Positions 17,940 to 27,213 of a stretch of DNA of 64,000 bases are shown one piece after another. Made by a program: the position numbers and the translations under genes. The stretch is taken from positions 19,606 through 83,605 of the forward strand of contig CADAKH010000015.1 of NCBI GenBank assembly GCA_902788505.1, given 5' to 3'. This DNA is from Oscillospiraceae bacterium. GTDB taxonomy: Bacteria; Bacillota; Clostridia; Saccharofermentanales; Saccharofermentanaceae. Positions within the stretch are counted from its first letter, which is position 1, and the number at the start of each line of letters is the position of its first letter. Below the pieces are notes generated by a model. The model saw only the letters and a program-made list of their open reading frames with translations. It searched no databases and was not told the DNA's origin.

Positions 17940-18635
17940 TCACACTATCACCAACGAATTCATTATTTCATAAAGAAGCAGAAAATCCTTTGCTGTAATT
18001 AATACTTTTGAACTTGCGGCGGCGGCAGCACAAGTGGTATTGCCGATAGTTTCATATTCTTTGCGACTGACATTTATAACTATTGGAAACTTGGAATCAA
18101 TCGTTTTCTTTATGCCATCCGGTTCACTATCTTTGTTTTTAAAACCATTCTTCTCAAGTAGGTCGACAAATTCTTTTCTGGCACTCTTTCCGCTGATTTT
18201 TACATGGTATTCCCCACGAAGTTTCTTTACCTTGCGATGCCATATTAGTTCATCGAAATCAGGATGGTCTATAGATTTAATTGCCCCATAGCATTCAGGC
18301 TTTTCAATCACAGGTGAAAACCGGCTTCCAACAAGCGCAACCGTTAATTCACCATAAAAATACTCATTACCATCTTCGTCACAACAAGATCCAAACGCGG
18401 GATAGTTTGGACCATAACCTTTGTTCTGCCTATATGCACCTTCGAATCTTAAACGGCCATTCTTATAGTATTCTCTACCATAAACAAGACCCTTTGAATC
18501 AAAGACTCCTTCCTGACACTTCTTACCATTTGAATAATAAGAAGTCCCTGCACCAAAAGGTTTGCCTCCTTTGGTAAATCCTTCATACATGAGTTTGCCG
18601 TTTTTCGAGTATATCTTCTTCCATTCTTCTTTCAT
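17940..18635 (-). CDS. MORN-repeat-like protein
   Basis: A 231-residue protein. The first 90 residues contain three or four MORN-type strand pairs (YSKNGKLMYEG, YYSNGKKCQEG, YYKNGRLRFEG), as in YwqK-type antitoxin-like proteins. The C-terminal half is unrecognised, with an Ala-rich run CAAAAASS. ATG at 18635 follows GAGGG. Role unknown. Confidence 0.65.
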   Translation of the reverse strand: MKEEWKKIYSKNGKLMYEGFTKGGKPFGAGTSYYSNGKKCQEGVFDSKGLVYGREYYKNGRLRFEGAYRQNKGYGPNYPAFGSCCDEDGNEYFYGELTVALVGSRFSPVIEKPECYGAIKSIDHPDFDELIWHRKVKKLRGEYHVKISGKSARKEFVDLLEKNGFKNKDSEPDGIKKTIDSKFPIVINVSRKEYETIGNTTCAAAAASSKVLITAKDFLLLYEIMNSLVIV

Positions 18636-18694
18636 TGTTTTACCCTCTATATCCAACTTCTTATTCCATTAGCTTGATCGTAAAGTGCGGTCTG

Positions 18695-19489
18695 TCAGAT
18701 CGCACTCTTAAATTTGAGGACAACATCAAGAATGTCACTGGACAGAAAGTTCATACCACTATCAATAATATCTTCCGGTATACCCCAGAACGCTTCAGCA
18801 ACAGCACCTGCAATCGCTGCAAGCGTATCTGTATCTCCGCCAATGTACATGACGTTCCTTACAGTCTCTTCGTAGCTGTCTGCTTCAAGGAAACATGTGA
18901 ATGCTTCAGGCATAGTTCTCATGCAGTCTTCAACGTGATGGTAGGAAGGACTAATCTCATCCAGAGTTCTGTTAAGGTTGTAACCGAATTCATCTTCGAT
19001 ATACTTCTTAATCTCGTCCTTGGAAGCTCCGTTCCTTGCCATGAATATTGCTGCAGCAACAGACTCCGCACCCTTTATTCCTTCAGGGTGGTTATGTGTA
19101 ACTTCCGCTGTCCATCTTGCAACTTCACGTGTGCGCTCTAAAGAATCGTACAGCCAGCCAACAGAAGAGACTCTCATGCCGGAACCGTTACCATAACTTC
19201 CGTATGGCTTGGGTTCTTCAGAAAGGACCCACCTGATAAATCTTCCGCCATAGCCTGCGTCAGGATATCTCTGACCCCACATCTTCATGGACTTGATAAG
19301 TTCAGACTTAATCGTCTTCTCATCTGAATCCTTACCTGCATTCATGAGTGCTTCCGCTACTGCAACAGTCATTACGGTATCATCCGTAAAGTTGCACCTG
19401 GGTGTAAAGAGTTCAAACTCCCTGCTTTTGCTTCCCCTGTCAAATTCAAATCTGCTTCCTATAATGTCTCCGATTATTGCTCCGTACAT
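18695..19489 (-). CDS. ADP-ribosylglycohydrolase family protein
   Basis: A 264-residue DraG-like hydrolase. The metal-binding motifs are FTDDTVM (about 35-41) and GGDTDT (about 215-220), with the GDIIGS entry motif at residues 7-12. These enzymes remove ADP-ribose from proteins or nucleic acids. GAGGGA precedes ATG at 19489. No ADP-ribosyltransferase gene is visible nearby. Confidence 0.88.
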   Translation of the reverse strand: MYGAIIGDIIGSRFEFDRGSKSREFELFTPRCNFTDDTVMTVAVAEALMNAGKDSDEKTIKSELIKSMKMWGQRYPDAGYGGRFIRWVLSEEPKPYGSYGNGSGMRVSSVGWLYDSLERTREVARWTAEVTHNHPEGIKGAESVAAAIFMARNGASKDEIKKYIEDEFGYNLNRTLDEISPSYHHVEDCMRTMPEAFTCFLEADSYEETVRNVMYIGGDTDTLAAIAGAVAEAFWGIPEDIIDSGMNFLSSDILDVVLKFKSAI

Positions 19490-19568
19490 ATCATTCCCTC
19501 CGTCTTCTTTTATGCTTGAATTGTATCAACTGCGAGCAGTCCGGTGGTCGCCTTGAAAGCGACATATA

Positions 19569-19772
19569 TCATTCCGTATCTTCGGGTATCTCAAATCCGT
19601 TGGCTTCAAAGTCGTTGCGAATCAACTTCTTAATGTATGTAGCCTTGCCAATATCACCCAACTTATTCAGCCACTCAATAATATCTGTGTCATACTTCTT
19701 GCTAAGGCGTACGTTTAACTGAATTGTGTTTGCCTTTTGGTACTTTGTAATGTAAGTAATGTCGTTTGCCAT
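19569..19772 (-). CDS. Ribbon-helix-helix-like small protein, under an RNA leader
   Basis: A 67-residue protein with one strand (TIQLNVRLSKKYD) and two helices (TDIIEWLNKL, ATYIKKLIRNDFEAN), the pattern of Arc/MetJ-type DNA-binding proteins common on clostridial mobile elements. AAAGGAG precedes the ATG. It is preceded by an S-box-like RNA and an intrinsic terminator, so its expression is probably attenuated. Confidence 0.65.
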   Translation of the reverse strand: MANDITYITKYQKANTIQLNVRLSKKYDTDIIEWLNKLGDIGKATYIKKLIRNDFEANGFEIPEDTE

Positions 19773-19790
19773 AATGTTTCTCCTTTCGAT

Positions 19791-19828
19791 GTAAAAAATA
19801 ATCCCGTTTCCGCTTGGGCGACGAGATC
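19791..19828 (-). terminator. Attenuator terminator in the leader of the RHH-like gene
   Basis: On the minus strand ATCTCGT pairs with ACGGGAT (one wobble) and is followed by TATTTTTT, lying between the aptamer-like element and the ribosome site. Confidence 0.6.
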
Positions 19829-19852
19829 ACTATTTGAAAGTTTCCACATATG

Positions 19853-19932
19853 ACCATCGTCCAAGCTTTAGCACCTTGCTTTGCAGGTTGCTGTGCGGTC
19901 ATCAGGCTTGTCCCTCGCGCACTCTTTATGGT
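19853..19932 (-). promoter_or_regulatory. S-box-like (SAM-clan) riboswitch candidate, copy 1
   Basis: Reading the minus strand: GAGGGA, then GCC-GATGA, then GCAACC, then AAGGTGCTAA, in the order and spacing of the SAM-I (S-box) core. P1 closes as ACCAT/ATGGT and P2 as GTGCG/CGCAC. A CAAGC in the P2 loop can pair with GCTTG after the GGTGCTAA, matching the S-box pseudoknot. The usual P4 stem is missing. A second copy near 23.3 kb shows compensating changes. Ligand is unproven. Confidence 0.55.
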
Positions 19933-19970
19933 AGTTTCAGTTTAGCATGGATCTGTAAAAAATAGGTCCT

Positions 19971-20000
19971 ATTATATGGACAGTTAACAGCCGCATTCAA
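19971..20000 (-). promoter_or_regulatory. Promoter for the S-box-like leader, copy 1
   Basis: On the minus strand TTGAAT (19995-20000) and TATAAT (19971-19976) are 18 bp apart, about 40 bp before the aptamer start. Confidence 0.5.
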
Positions 20001-20015
20001 GGCGTCTTGCTGTAA

Positions 20016-20501
20016 ACATGGACAACTGATGTATCCGAATTCCACATAGCAGCCGGCAAGCTCTATTTGTCACCTATTCTGGATATGCATAACAGAGAAA
20101 TAATCTCATATAACATTTCAAAAAGTCCAAACTACATGCAGATAACGGATATGTTAAATAAGGCATTCAACAAATTCGATGACCTCAGCAATCTCATATT
20201 TCATTCAGATCAAGGATGGCAGTATCAGATGTTCCAATACCACAAGGCATTAAGAGAAAGAGGTATAACACAGTCTATGTCACGCAAGGGAAATTGCTTA
20301 GACAACAGCCCAATGGAGAACTTCTTCGGTAAAATGAAGAACGAGATGTTCTATGGACACGAGTATGAATTCAAGACGTTAGAACAGTTACAAAAAGCTA
20401 TGGAAGAATACATATATTACTATAATAACGAGCGAATTCAGATCAAACTGAAAGGACTGACTCCTTGCCAGGCAAGGAGTCAGTCCTTATACCCATTTTA
20501 A
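20016..20501 (+). pseudogene. IS3-family transposase remnant (OrfB C-terminal part)
   Basis: An open frame beginning WTTDVSEFHIAAGKLYLSP carries the second half of an IS3/IS150-type DDE integrase: FHSDQGWQYQ, then the SRKGNCLDNSPMENFFGKMK glutamate region, then YYNNERIQ. The first catalytic Asp survives in TDVSEF, but OrfA and the OrfB front are missing. The element's right end (CCAACTTTTGGGGTTCACTT) follows at about 20508-20545. Confidence 0.85.
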
Positions 20502-20560
20502 ATCGTCCAACTTTTGGGGTTCACTTCAAAGTGACAGCCCCTATATAAATCAATTTGGTA

Positions 20561-22651
20561 TTAAACTTCTTCCAGATAGTTCACATCTCTGGCACTTTTT
20601 TTGGATTCGTCTCCAACAAAAGTGGCTCTGTACTTTCCATACCTTTCTTCACGTAAGGCTTCCCAGTTTACCGGATTACTATACTTTTCGAAGTCCTCTG
20701 CCTTAATATCTTCATATTTGACAATAGAATCAATTATATATTGTTCTTCACCTTCACAAGATGTAAGTTTCTTTTCATTTTTGACACTGTTAATTTTTGC
20801 ATCAACAAGAGCTAAATTGAAAATGTTATCCATCTTATTTTTGTGATCTCCACTAAGAATACTGCTCTTCCAAGCTGCCTGTGGAATAATATGATCAATT
20901 GACGGCTTTTTCGCATCCTCCATATTCAATGCCTTAATCTTATTTATACAAACAAAATGGAATAGCAAGGGAGCATACTCACCATATTTTCCGGTTTTGC
21001 TTATATCAAATGCATTATCAATCAATTGTGACCAACTGGAATTATCAATATGATCGAAAACCATTTTATCAACATCCATTTTATCTATATGCTTTAAATT
21101 GGTTCCGATTTTTGAGTCACTTGAGCCTCTCCACAAACCGGAATAATACTCGTAAACCAGTCGATCTGTAACTATAAATATATTTCGTTTGAAAGCTTTA
21201 AATGCTGCATCACTCTTATTTGTTGGTTTGCCTTTTCTTTTCCAATCAAAAAACAATTCCAACAAGAAATCAATAGCACATCCGTCAGATAGAACTTTTG
21301 ATAAACTCGTTTTCCAAGTCTGGAAAATATAGAAATAGTCCGTATCTGAAACTATCTGCAACATCTTACTGAAATCTTCAACTAGATTATCAATACCTTC
21401 TGACCAATTAATATCCGGATTTTTATATAATGTTTCATAATCTATTTTTGTAATACTCTTTTTATACACTCCAGATAGTAATTGGAATCCATATGTTGCT
21501 TGTTTAGTTAAAGCTTCAACAGAGTCATTTTCGGTAATTGGAAATACAATATCAATATGGTTAATTCTTCTTACAAAGCTGGATGCAACATCCCACCTAA
21601 CAACAGTGTTTTCATTATCAATCTCAAGTTTTCTATAAAGTTTGTTTACCGTATCAATAAGAACTCCCGAAGGTTCATCGACCGGTTTGCTCCAGCCTGG
21701 ATTTGCAGATAACACTTCTATGGCTGCTAATTTCGTTCCTCCGTCATTAATCAAATTAAAAATCTTCTGAGCATCTGTCATAGACATGTTTGAAACTTCA
21801 ATAGTGCTGAGTTTTGCGTTTGATACATGCTCTTCCAAATCACTTAAAAGATCAATAATTTTAACCATTATCTCCCAGAAACCGCTCAGCTTTTCATTTA
21901 TAAGCGCTTGTTCGTTTTTAGGATTAATATATGTTTTAAGATACTTTATGAAACAGTCTAAATCTGTATAGTCGTCATAATTATCTTCTTTATATCTTTT
22001 TAAGAAACGGCGTAATTTAACTCCGTCGATTTTCTTACCTTCAGATGAATAATAATCAGGTTTATTTTCACCAAAATATTCAGACAATTCAAACGGAGCA
22101 CACAAACCATTGTTGCTTCCCTTTTTATTTGTCCATGCAATTGCGATCATCTCCCGGAAATTTGCAAAGTTATCTATGTTATAGTAGCTTCTTTCAACAG
22201 AATCATCTGAGATTTCACTATCTTCTGAATAATATTCATCTGATTCATCATAATCATTATCAGTCCACGAGTCGTTTTCTTCTTCATCTAAGCGTGGTTC
22301 TTGTTCAATAAAGCCTTCAACTCGTGCAGCAAATTTGCGAAGAACATCTTCTCTGTTATCATCTTTTGACAGTTTTAATTCCTTAAAAGCCCAATCCATT
22401 AAAGCTGTTGGATTATAATATATCTCAGTCGCAGCATCGCGCCTTTGTCTTCCATCAAGCAAATACTTTACTTTAGATTTTTCATGCTCCTTATATAGGA
22501 TAACAACGCCAATAGGATAGCCGCTGTATATACTCAATGCCAAATCGAACTTTTGCTTGTTTTTCCAAGTCTTTTTTCTCTGAAATCTTGGAAGTTTAAT
22601 AGTCTTATCATCAATAAATGCGTTTAACGGTTGAAAACTGGGAATGTACAT
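20561..22651 (-). CDS. DUF262 domain protein with HNH (DUF1524-like) C-terminus
   Basis: A 696-residue protein. The N-terminal DUF262 segment has LPRFQRKKTW and LLDGRQRRDA, the ParB/Srx-like fold of GmrS. The C-terminal part has DHIIPQAAW followed by an N..NL pattern, an HNH nuclease like GmrD. Fused GmrSD-like enzymes are modification-dependent or nucleotide-driven defence nucleases. A highly acidic Asp/Glu/Tyr run lies near residues 135-170. ATG at 22651 follows AAGGAGG. It sits in an AT-rich accessory stretch with an IS remnant, which supports a defence role by context. Confidence 0.78.
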   Translation of the reverse strand: MYIPSFQPLNAFIDDKTIKLPRFQRKKTWKNKQKFDLALSIYSGYPIGVVILYKEHEKSKVKYLLDGRQRRDAATEIYYNPTALMDWAFKELKLSKDDNREDVLRKFAARVEGFIEQEPRLDEEENDSWTDNDYDESDEYYSEDSEISDDSVERSYYNIDNFANFREMIAIAWTNKKGSNNGLCAPFELSEYFGENKPDYYSSEGKKIDGVKLRRFLKRYKEDNYDDYTDLDCFIKYLKTYINPKNEQALINEKLSGFWEIMVKIIDLLSDLEEHVSNAKLSTIEVSNMSMTDAQKIFNLINDGGTKLAAIEVLSANPGWSKPVDEPSGVLIDTVNKLYRKLEIDNENTVVRWDVASSFVRRINHIDIVFPITENDSVEALTKQATYGFQLLSGVYKKSITKIDYETLYKNPDINWSEGIDNLVEDFSKMLQIVSDTDYFYIFQTWKTSLSKVLSDGCAIDFLLELFFDWKRKGKPTNKSDAAFKAFKRNIFIVTDRLVYEYYSGLWRGSSDSKIGTNLKHIDKMDVDKMVFDHIDNSSWSQLIDNAFDISKTGKYGEYAPLLFHFVCINKIKALNMEDAKKPSIDHIIPQAAWKSSILSGDHKNKMDNIFNLALVDAKINSVKNEKKLTSCEGEEQYIIDSIVKYEDIKAEDFEKYSNPVNWEALREERYGKYRATFVGDESKKSARDVNYLEEV

Positions 22652-22767
22652 ACATGCCTCCTTGTTGCACAAAATGTATGAAATATTTAATATTTTATCA
22701 CTATTTTTGCTGTGTGACAGTCTCAATGAAATTCAAACACAACACTGATAAACCACATTTATCAGCA

Positions 22768-23166
22768 TCACTTTCCCGGCCACCAGACAGTATATGTACC
22801 GTCTTCGTTATCCAGAAGCTTTGCATTCGGCGGTATCAGTTCTTCTGCATCTTCATCGGAAGATTTAGTCCAAATGCACTCTGCGTGGTCTATTCTGGTC
22901 TCTACCGGGTAGTCAAATCGAATAAGAATGTCATCTCCGAGTTCTTCTTCAAAACCCCAGTCACTTAATGCAGCCCTGCATCTGTCACAAATGTCAGAAA
23001 GGCCCGTATCTTCAAACATTCCTCTGTAAAGATGGGTATCAAAAGAATTGCCAATCTTCTTGTACTCATCATCTGTTACTTCTATATCAACATAGAAGTA
23101 TGTTTCCGCTGCAACTGTTTCCTTCTGGTCCGGTGTCGTAATATCAAACGTTACTGTAACAAGCAT
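22768..23166 (-). CDS. Small acidic protein under the second RNA leader
   Basis: A 132-residue acidic protein, no recognised family, starting with a strand-rich segment (MLVTVTFDITTP) and ending in GTYTVWWPGK. ATG at 23166 is preferred, 8 bases after AGGAGG; an ATG two codons earlier is too close. It is preceded by an S-box-like RNA and a strong terminator, unrelated in sequence to the RHH-like gene controlled by copy 1. Confidence 0.55.
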   Translation of the reverse strand: MLVTVTFDITTPDQKETVAAETYFYVDIEVTDDEYKKIGNSFDTHLYRGMFEDTGLSDICDRCRAALSDWGFEEELGDDILIRFDYPVETRIDHAECIWTKSSDEDAEELIPPNAKLLDNEDGTYTVWWPGK

Positions 23167-23184
23167 TCTCATTACCTCCTAAAG

Positions 23185-23223
23185 ATAAAAATCGATCCCG
23201 TCTTAGCTATAACCGACGGGATC
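23185..23223 (-). terminator. Attenuator terminator, copy 2
   Basis: A perfect 9-bp stem GATCCCGTC/GACGGGATC followed on the minus strand by GATTTTTAT. It ends just before the ribosome site of the downstream gene. Confidence 0.75.
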
Positions 23224-23245
23224 ACAAATAAACGATAATGTAACT

Positions 23246-23325
23246 CCATCGTGCAAGCTTTAGCACCTTGCTTATAGCAGGTTGCTGTATGATCTCAGGG
23301 CTTGTCCCTCACATACTCTTTATGG
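23246..23325 (-). promoter_or_regulatory. S-box-like (SAM-clan) riboswitch candidate, copy 2
   Basis: Same core as copy 1: GAGGGACAAGCCC, GCAACC and AAGGTGCTAAAGCTTG on the minus strand. P2 here is GTATG/CATAC, where copy 1 has GTGCG/CGCAC, so both sides changed together. P1 is CCAT/ATGG. It is followed by a strong intrinsic terminator, consistent with transcription attenuation. Confidence 0.6.
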
Positions 23326-23519
23326 TGTCTTTATTGTAGAATGTCAAAATAATATAGGTGTTCGATTAATGGGACAGATTTTAGCTGTTATCTGTGGTTG
23401 AATGTAAAACTAAATCAGAGTCTTTCTGAACATTTAATTAGATATTACAGCTAAAGAAAAAGGTTGTTATATGTTCATGCTCTTTCACAAAATGCACGGC
23501 TTTCACAATTATAAAAAGC

Positions 23520-25658
23520 TCATATCTCTTCCAACCCTAACCCCTTCAAATACTCATATGTACCGTTGTAGTATTGGGGAAGTCTTGTCTCATCTTCCCA
23601 GAAGCCATTTTCGGACTTGTGAGGGTTGCCTTCCGGGACACAAATAACCATGCCGGATCTGGCGCGTGTCATAAGAACTCTATAGGCATTGAGCATGTAC
23701 TTCATTTGCTCTTGCTTGCTTTCTGTAACAGCTTCGAGTTTGTTCCACTTATCCTTGCCATTGAATCTGTAAAACTGCCATTTGCCTTCTTCATAACGCA
23801 TATCTGCATCCCAAAGCAGGCAGGTGTATTCCAATTCCAATCCTTGTACTTGGATTTCGGTGGCAGCATCTTCAAGATAGTTAGAAGATCTGGTGTCAGT
23901 AATATCTTCCAAGAACCAGTGAACAGCATTCTCGTCGCCACTTTCCAGCACATGAATTCCAAGAGGCTTGTATCTGGCAGCTTCCTTAGTAATCAGCACT
24001 CCTGTTCTTTCGTTGCCTCTGGCCTTATCGTGAATCCATCTTTTTGCCTTTTCCATATCTCTGGTAATAACAATCGGATAGTTCTCTTTTATCTCCTGAT
24101 AAATAAACGCAGCATTTCCATCTATTGCCAATAATGAATGGACAAATGCAGACAATTTTTCTGCTCTGAAAGATCTCAATGAAACACCCAAATGTAATTT
24201 CTCGTTGTATGTAACATTCGGATTATTAGAAAGCAGTTCGTTAACTCTGCCTTCAGCATATTCAGGTTCGGTCAATTTAGGTGAGATATAGACTCTCCAG
24301 TGAGGGAACAAGTTGTTTAATGAACTGATCCACTCAGAGATACCGGCTTCACCGGTATTGATCTCTTGGCCACCTCCGACGAGACAAACGATCGTTGCCC
24401 AATCTTCTCTTTGATCGAGAGACCAAATGAGGAACGAAGCTTCTGACATAGGGAAGTTTGCAACTTTCTTTTTGTTTCCGTATGTACCGCCGCGCTTTAA
24501 GTAATTGGCGATTCGATCGTGAGTCCATGAACGCTGAGCTTCATCAAAGATAGCTACATGCTCAACTTCACCATAACCCGTTCCTTCTGTGTGTACAGCT
24601 TTATTAGGATCGATTTCAAGGGTACCATTCTCTACCGGGAGCTTGATCTTCTCGAGCATGTTGTCACGGTAACGGTGAATAATCTGAATAAACTTGCTGA
24701 CTTCACGTCTGGAATCCGAAAGCTTTTTATCTTCTTTTCTTTCTCTGCATTTTTTATAGTTATCCTGAGCCAGTGCTTCATTAAGAACTGCGACCAAAGG
24801 GCCATTACCGGAAAGATAAACGGCTCCTTCATCGTCAATGGGTTTATCTGAATCCTGATATGTCTGCTTAACTGCAACTTCCAAACCGACCAAGGTCTTA
24901 CCGGCACCGGGAACGCCAGTTACAAAGCATATGCTCTTCTCGCCTTTTTCCTTGCTTTTATGAATAACATCAAGGATATAAGCAATTGTCGTATCTGTAG
25001 TTACTTTATCGGCTTCATGCCTGGTTATATCTGTAACAGAATGGCTTTCATAAAGCGTTCTGGCAGCTTCGATAATTGTAGGTGTCGGAGCATACGGGCT
25101 GATAATCCAATTCTTATCAACAGAAGTTTCATTAGGGAATCTCTCCAAGACATCAGCTATCAGTTTTGTTATTCCTGCTTCACCGGTCATTAATGGGTTA
25201 AGCACTCTGTCGTCATAGATAGAAGATTGTATTACTGACGAAGAGCCAGAATATCTGGTAGCAATTAGGATCGGGACTATTACTTTATCTTCACTGAACT
25301 TATGGAAGTTCTTCAAGTCCAAAGCATAGTCCAAAACCTGATCTACATCGCCGACTTTTATCTCAGTTTCTCCAACTTTGAATTCAAGACAGAAGATTAT
25401 ACCGTTAAGCAATAAGACAACGTCAATTCTTTTGCCAAGTCTGGGAATATCGTATTCAAAGATAATCCTGGCATCCGTTTCCTTCCACTGAATAAGTGCC
25501 TGCTGCAAGATATCAATCTCGCCTATCCAAGCATCACGAGTAGTAGTAAGAGCATCACCATGGTAGTTGTCGCAAAGCATACCAAATACTTCGTTCCTGT
25601 TCGCAGCCAAGAACGAATTCAAATCACTGCTATATAAACAACGCGGACTATCTGACAT
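23520..25658 (-). CDS. Nuclease-helicase fusion: PD-(D/E)XK-like domain plus DUF2075
   Basis: A 712-residue protein. Residues 60-150 contain a restriction-nuclease-like core (RIDVVLLLNGIIFCLEFKVG, with the D, E and K). From about 235 it is a DUF2075 (Schlafen group 3-like) helicase: Walker A GVPGAGKTL, Walker B AIFDEAQRSW, and the C-terminal VLMTRAR superfamily 1 motif. Such fusions are typical of DNA or RNA defence. ATG at 25658 follows GGAG. Confidence 0.8.
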   Translation of the reverse strand: MSDSPRCLYSSDLNSFLAANRNEVFGMLCDNYHGDALTTTRDAWIGEIDILQQALIQWKETDARIIFEYDIPRLGKRIDVVLLLNGIIFCLEFKVGETEIKVGDVDQVLDYALDLKNFHKFSEDKVIVPILIATRYSGSSSVIQSSIYDDRVLNPLMTGEAGITKLIADVLERFPNETSVDKNWIISPYAPTPTIIEAARTLYESHSVTDITRHEADKVTTDTTIAYILDVIHKSKEKGEKSICFVTGVPGAGKTLVGLEVAVKQTYQDSDKPIDDEGAVYLSGNGPLVAVLNEALAQDNYKKCRERKEDKKLSDSRREVSKFIQIIHRYRDNMLEKIKLPVENGTLEIDPNKAVHTEGTGYGEVEHVAIFDEAQRSWTHDRIANYLKRGGTYGNKKKVANFPMSEASFLIWSLDQREDWATIVCLVGGGQEINTGEAGISEWISSLNNLFPHWRVYISPKLTEPEYAEGRVNELLSNNPNVTYNEKLHLGVSLRSFRAEKLSAFVHSLLAIDGNAAFIYQEIKENYPIVITRDMEKAKRWIHDKARGNERTGVLITKEAARYKPLGIHVLESGDENAVHWFLEDITDTRSSNYLEDAATEIQVQGLELEYTCLLWDADMRYEEGKWQFYRFNGKDKWNKLEAVTESKQEQMKYMLNAYRVLMTRARSGMVICVPEGNPHKSENGFWEDETRLPQYYNGTYEYLKGLGLEEI

Positions 25659-25692
25659 TTAGTAAGCTCCGATAACTCATTGATAAGATCAT

Positions 25693-25719
25693 TATACTCA
25701 GTCAAACCGGCTGAGTATA
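25693..25719. repeat. 9-bp inverted repeat between two minus-strand genes
   Basis: TATACTCAG and CTGAGTATA around a 9-base spacer, in the 65-bp gap upstream of the nuclease-helicase. No U-run follows, so it may be an operator or a weak terminator. Confidence 0.45.
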
Positions 25720-25723
25720 GAAA

Positions 25724-26464
25724 CTATTCCTCCACCCTCACCTCATAATACGCATTATTATAGTCATCGTTCTCGAAGTCGTTGATGAATTCAGGGTAGA
25801 CTACGAATGTCTTGCCGTTTGCAGTGTGGAGACGGGCCTGGCCTTTGAAGAAGAGGCCCTGGCCGCCGTAGAATACCATCTGGTCGGTTACCTGTTTGTA
25901 GTCTTCGAGTTTGTCTTCTGGGACGTTGCTGATGCCGATGTCGGGACGGCCGAATTCGGCCATTCCTCTGGTGTGGATCCAGTAAGTGCCGTTATCTTCT
26001 TCGCTGAACATTATCAGCACGTGATTCTGGGAATTAATTTCCTTGTCGAAGAATCTAGTTGTCCATATATCAGGTGAATACAAAGTAAATGTCAGGAGAT
26101 CCAAGACTCCGGCGGCGCCATTCTCGACGAGGGCTTCGATTATACCTATAACATTACGCATGTAATCCAGGGTGCTGTCGTTTTCGATGCTACCTTTGAG
26201 CACAATGCATTTATCAGTATCTTTGCATTTTTGGTAGAGGTCACTGTCGGCTTTCATAAGCTGGTTGCCGATCTCACCGCCTAAGATGCTGTCGATATAA
26301 TCCGAGTGATCAGGTCTTGTTAATGAAGCGATATCAAGGCCTTCAGGGATGCCGTCGACTTTGTGCTTCTCTCTTGATACCTGCAGTTCATCAGCTGAGA
26401 CTCCAAATACCATAAAGAATAAGAAAGGCTTGTATCCGATATCTTCGTAGTATTTTCTTTCCAT
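25724..26464 (-). CDS. Conserved hypothetical protein, possibly DUF4261-like
   Basis: A 246-residue acidic cytoplasmic protein. Features are LIMFSEED, a WIHTRGMAEFGRPDIG segment and LLTFTLYSPDIW. These remind me of DUF4261-type proteins found beside toxin and immunity genes, but this is not certain. GGGAGA precedes ATG at 26464. Confidence 0.5.
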   Translation of the reverse strand: MERKYYEDIGYKPFLFFMVFGVSADELQVSREKHKVDGIPEGLDIASLTRPDHSDYIDSILGGEIGNQLMKADSDLYQKCKDTDKCIVLKGSIENDSTLDYMRNVIGIIEALVENGAAGVLDLLTFTLYSPDIWTTRFFDKEINSQNHVLIMFSEEDNGTYWIHTRGMAEFGRPDIGISNVPEDKLEDYKQVTDQMVFYGGQGLFFKGQARLHTANGKTFVVYPEFINDFENDDYNNAYYEVRVEE

Positions 26465-26590
26465 GAGAATTCTCCCGTATATGCAGTGCTTTCCGTACTG
26501 TTAGATTATATCCCTAATACGATTTATATAGAAAACGCGATCAGTATATTGTAAAATTATGTTTACTATTGGAAAAAGGGGTAACTTAAT

Positions 26591-27112
26591 ATGAAGAAAG
26601 TGGTTTCAACTGTTTTAACAGTGGTCATGCTGGCGTTGCTGATTCCCGGTATTACTGGATGTACAAAACCTTCTAAGGACTGGTATAAAAGCACTCTCGA
26701 TGCTTACAGGACGGCGATACAAAACGGCTCGTCGGAGCTAGCGCTTGAGTCCAGCGATTTTGTTTTCGCTGCAGAACTTTTGGATAAGAATAACGAAGTA
26801 GGTTATATGCTGGTCGATCTTGACGGAGACAAAACTGACGAGCTCCTGATCGGATTTAACGACGGCTCGAATGTAACCAAGTTCACAGATGTCATTGTGT
26901 GGAAAACCATTTCCGGCCCGGATCAGGTGCTCAGCGGAACAAACGGATATTATACATATCTTTGTGCTTCAAATGTCGTTTGCCACGATTCCTGGTACGG
27001 CTCAAATACAGAAAGAAAGTTCATGACATGGGACGGCAAGGAATGCGTATTTACCTACATTGACGGTGAGGGCAAATATCTGCCTATGAAGTGGGAACTG
27101 ACATCGTTCTGA
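26591..27112 (+). CDS. Small lipoprotein
   Basis: A 173-residue protein with a lipoprotein signal (MKKVVSTVLTVVML core, lipobox ITGC, Cys24). The mature part has VDLDGDKTDELLIG, an FG-GAP or calcium-loop-like motif, and several Cys. Anchored outside the membrane; role unknown. Its own terminator follows directly. Confidence 0.7.
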   Translation: MKKVVSTVLTVVMLALLIPGITGCTKPSKDWYKSTLDAYRTAIQNGSSELALESSDFVFAAELLDKNNEVGYMLVDLDGDKTDELLIGFNDGSNVTKFTDVIVWKTISGPDQVLSGTNGYYTYLCASNVVCHDSWYGSNTERKFMTWDGKECVFTYIDGEGKYLPMKWELTSF

Positions 27113-27134
27113 CAGGTTAAAAACTGAGTTATCA

Positions 27135-27169
27135 AAGCCTCTCCGGTATATCTCCGGAGAGGCTTTTTA
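27135..27169 (+). terminator. Strong terminator, first of a near-identical pair
   Basis: GCCTCTCCGG pairs with CCGGAGAGGC, followed by TTTTT. The same 32 bases, with one change, recur at 33934-33965. Confidence 0.85.
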
Positions 27170-27213
27170 TGTAATTCTGCCTCTGCAAACGGAAATAACC
27201 GATGCTTTGCTTT

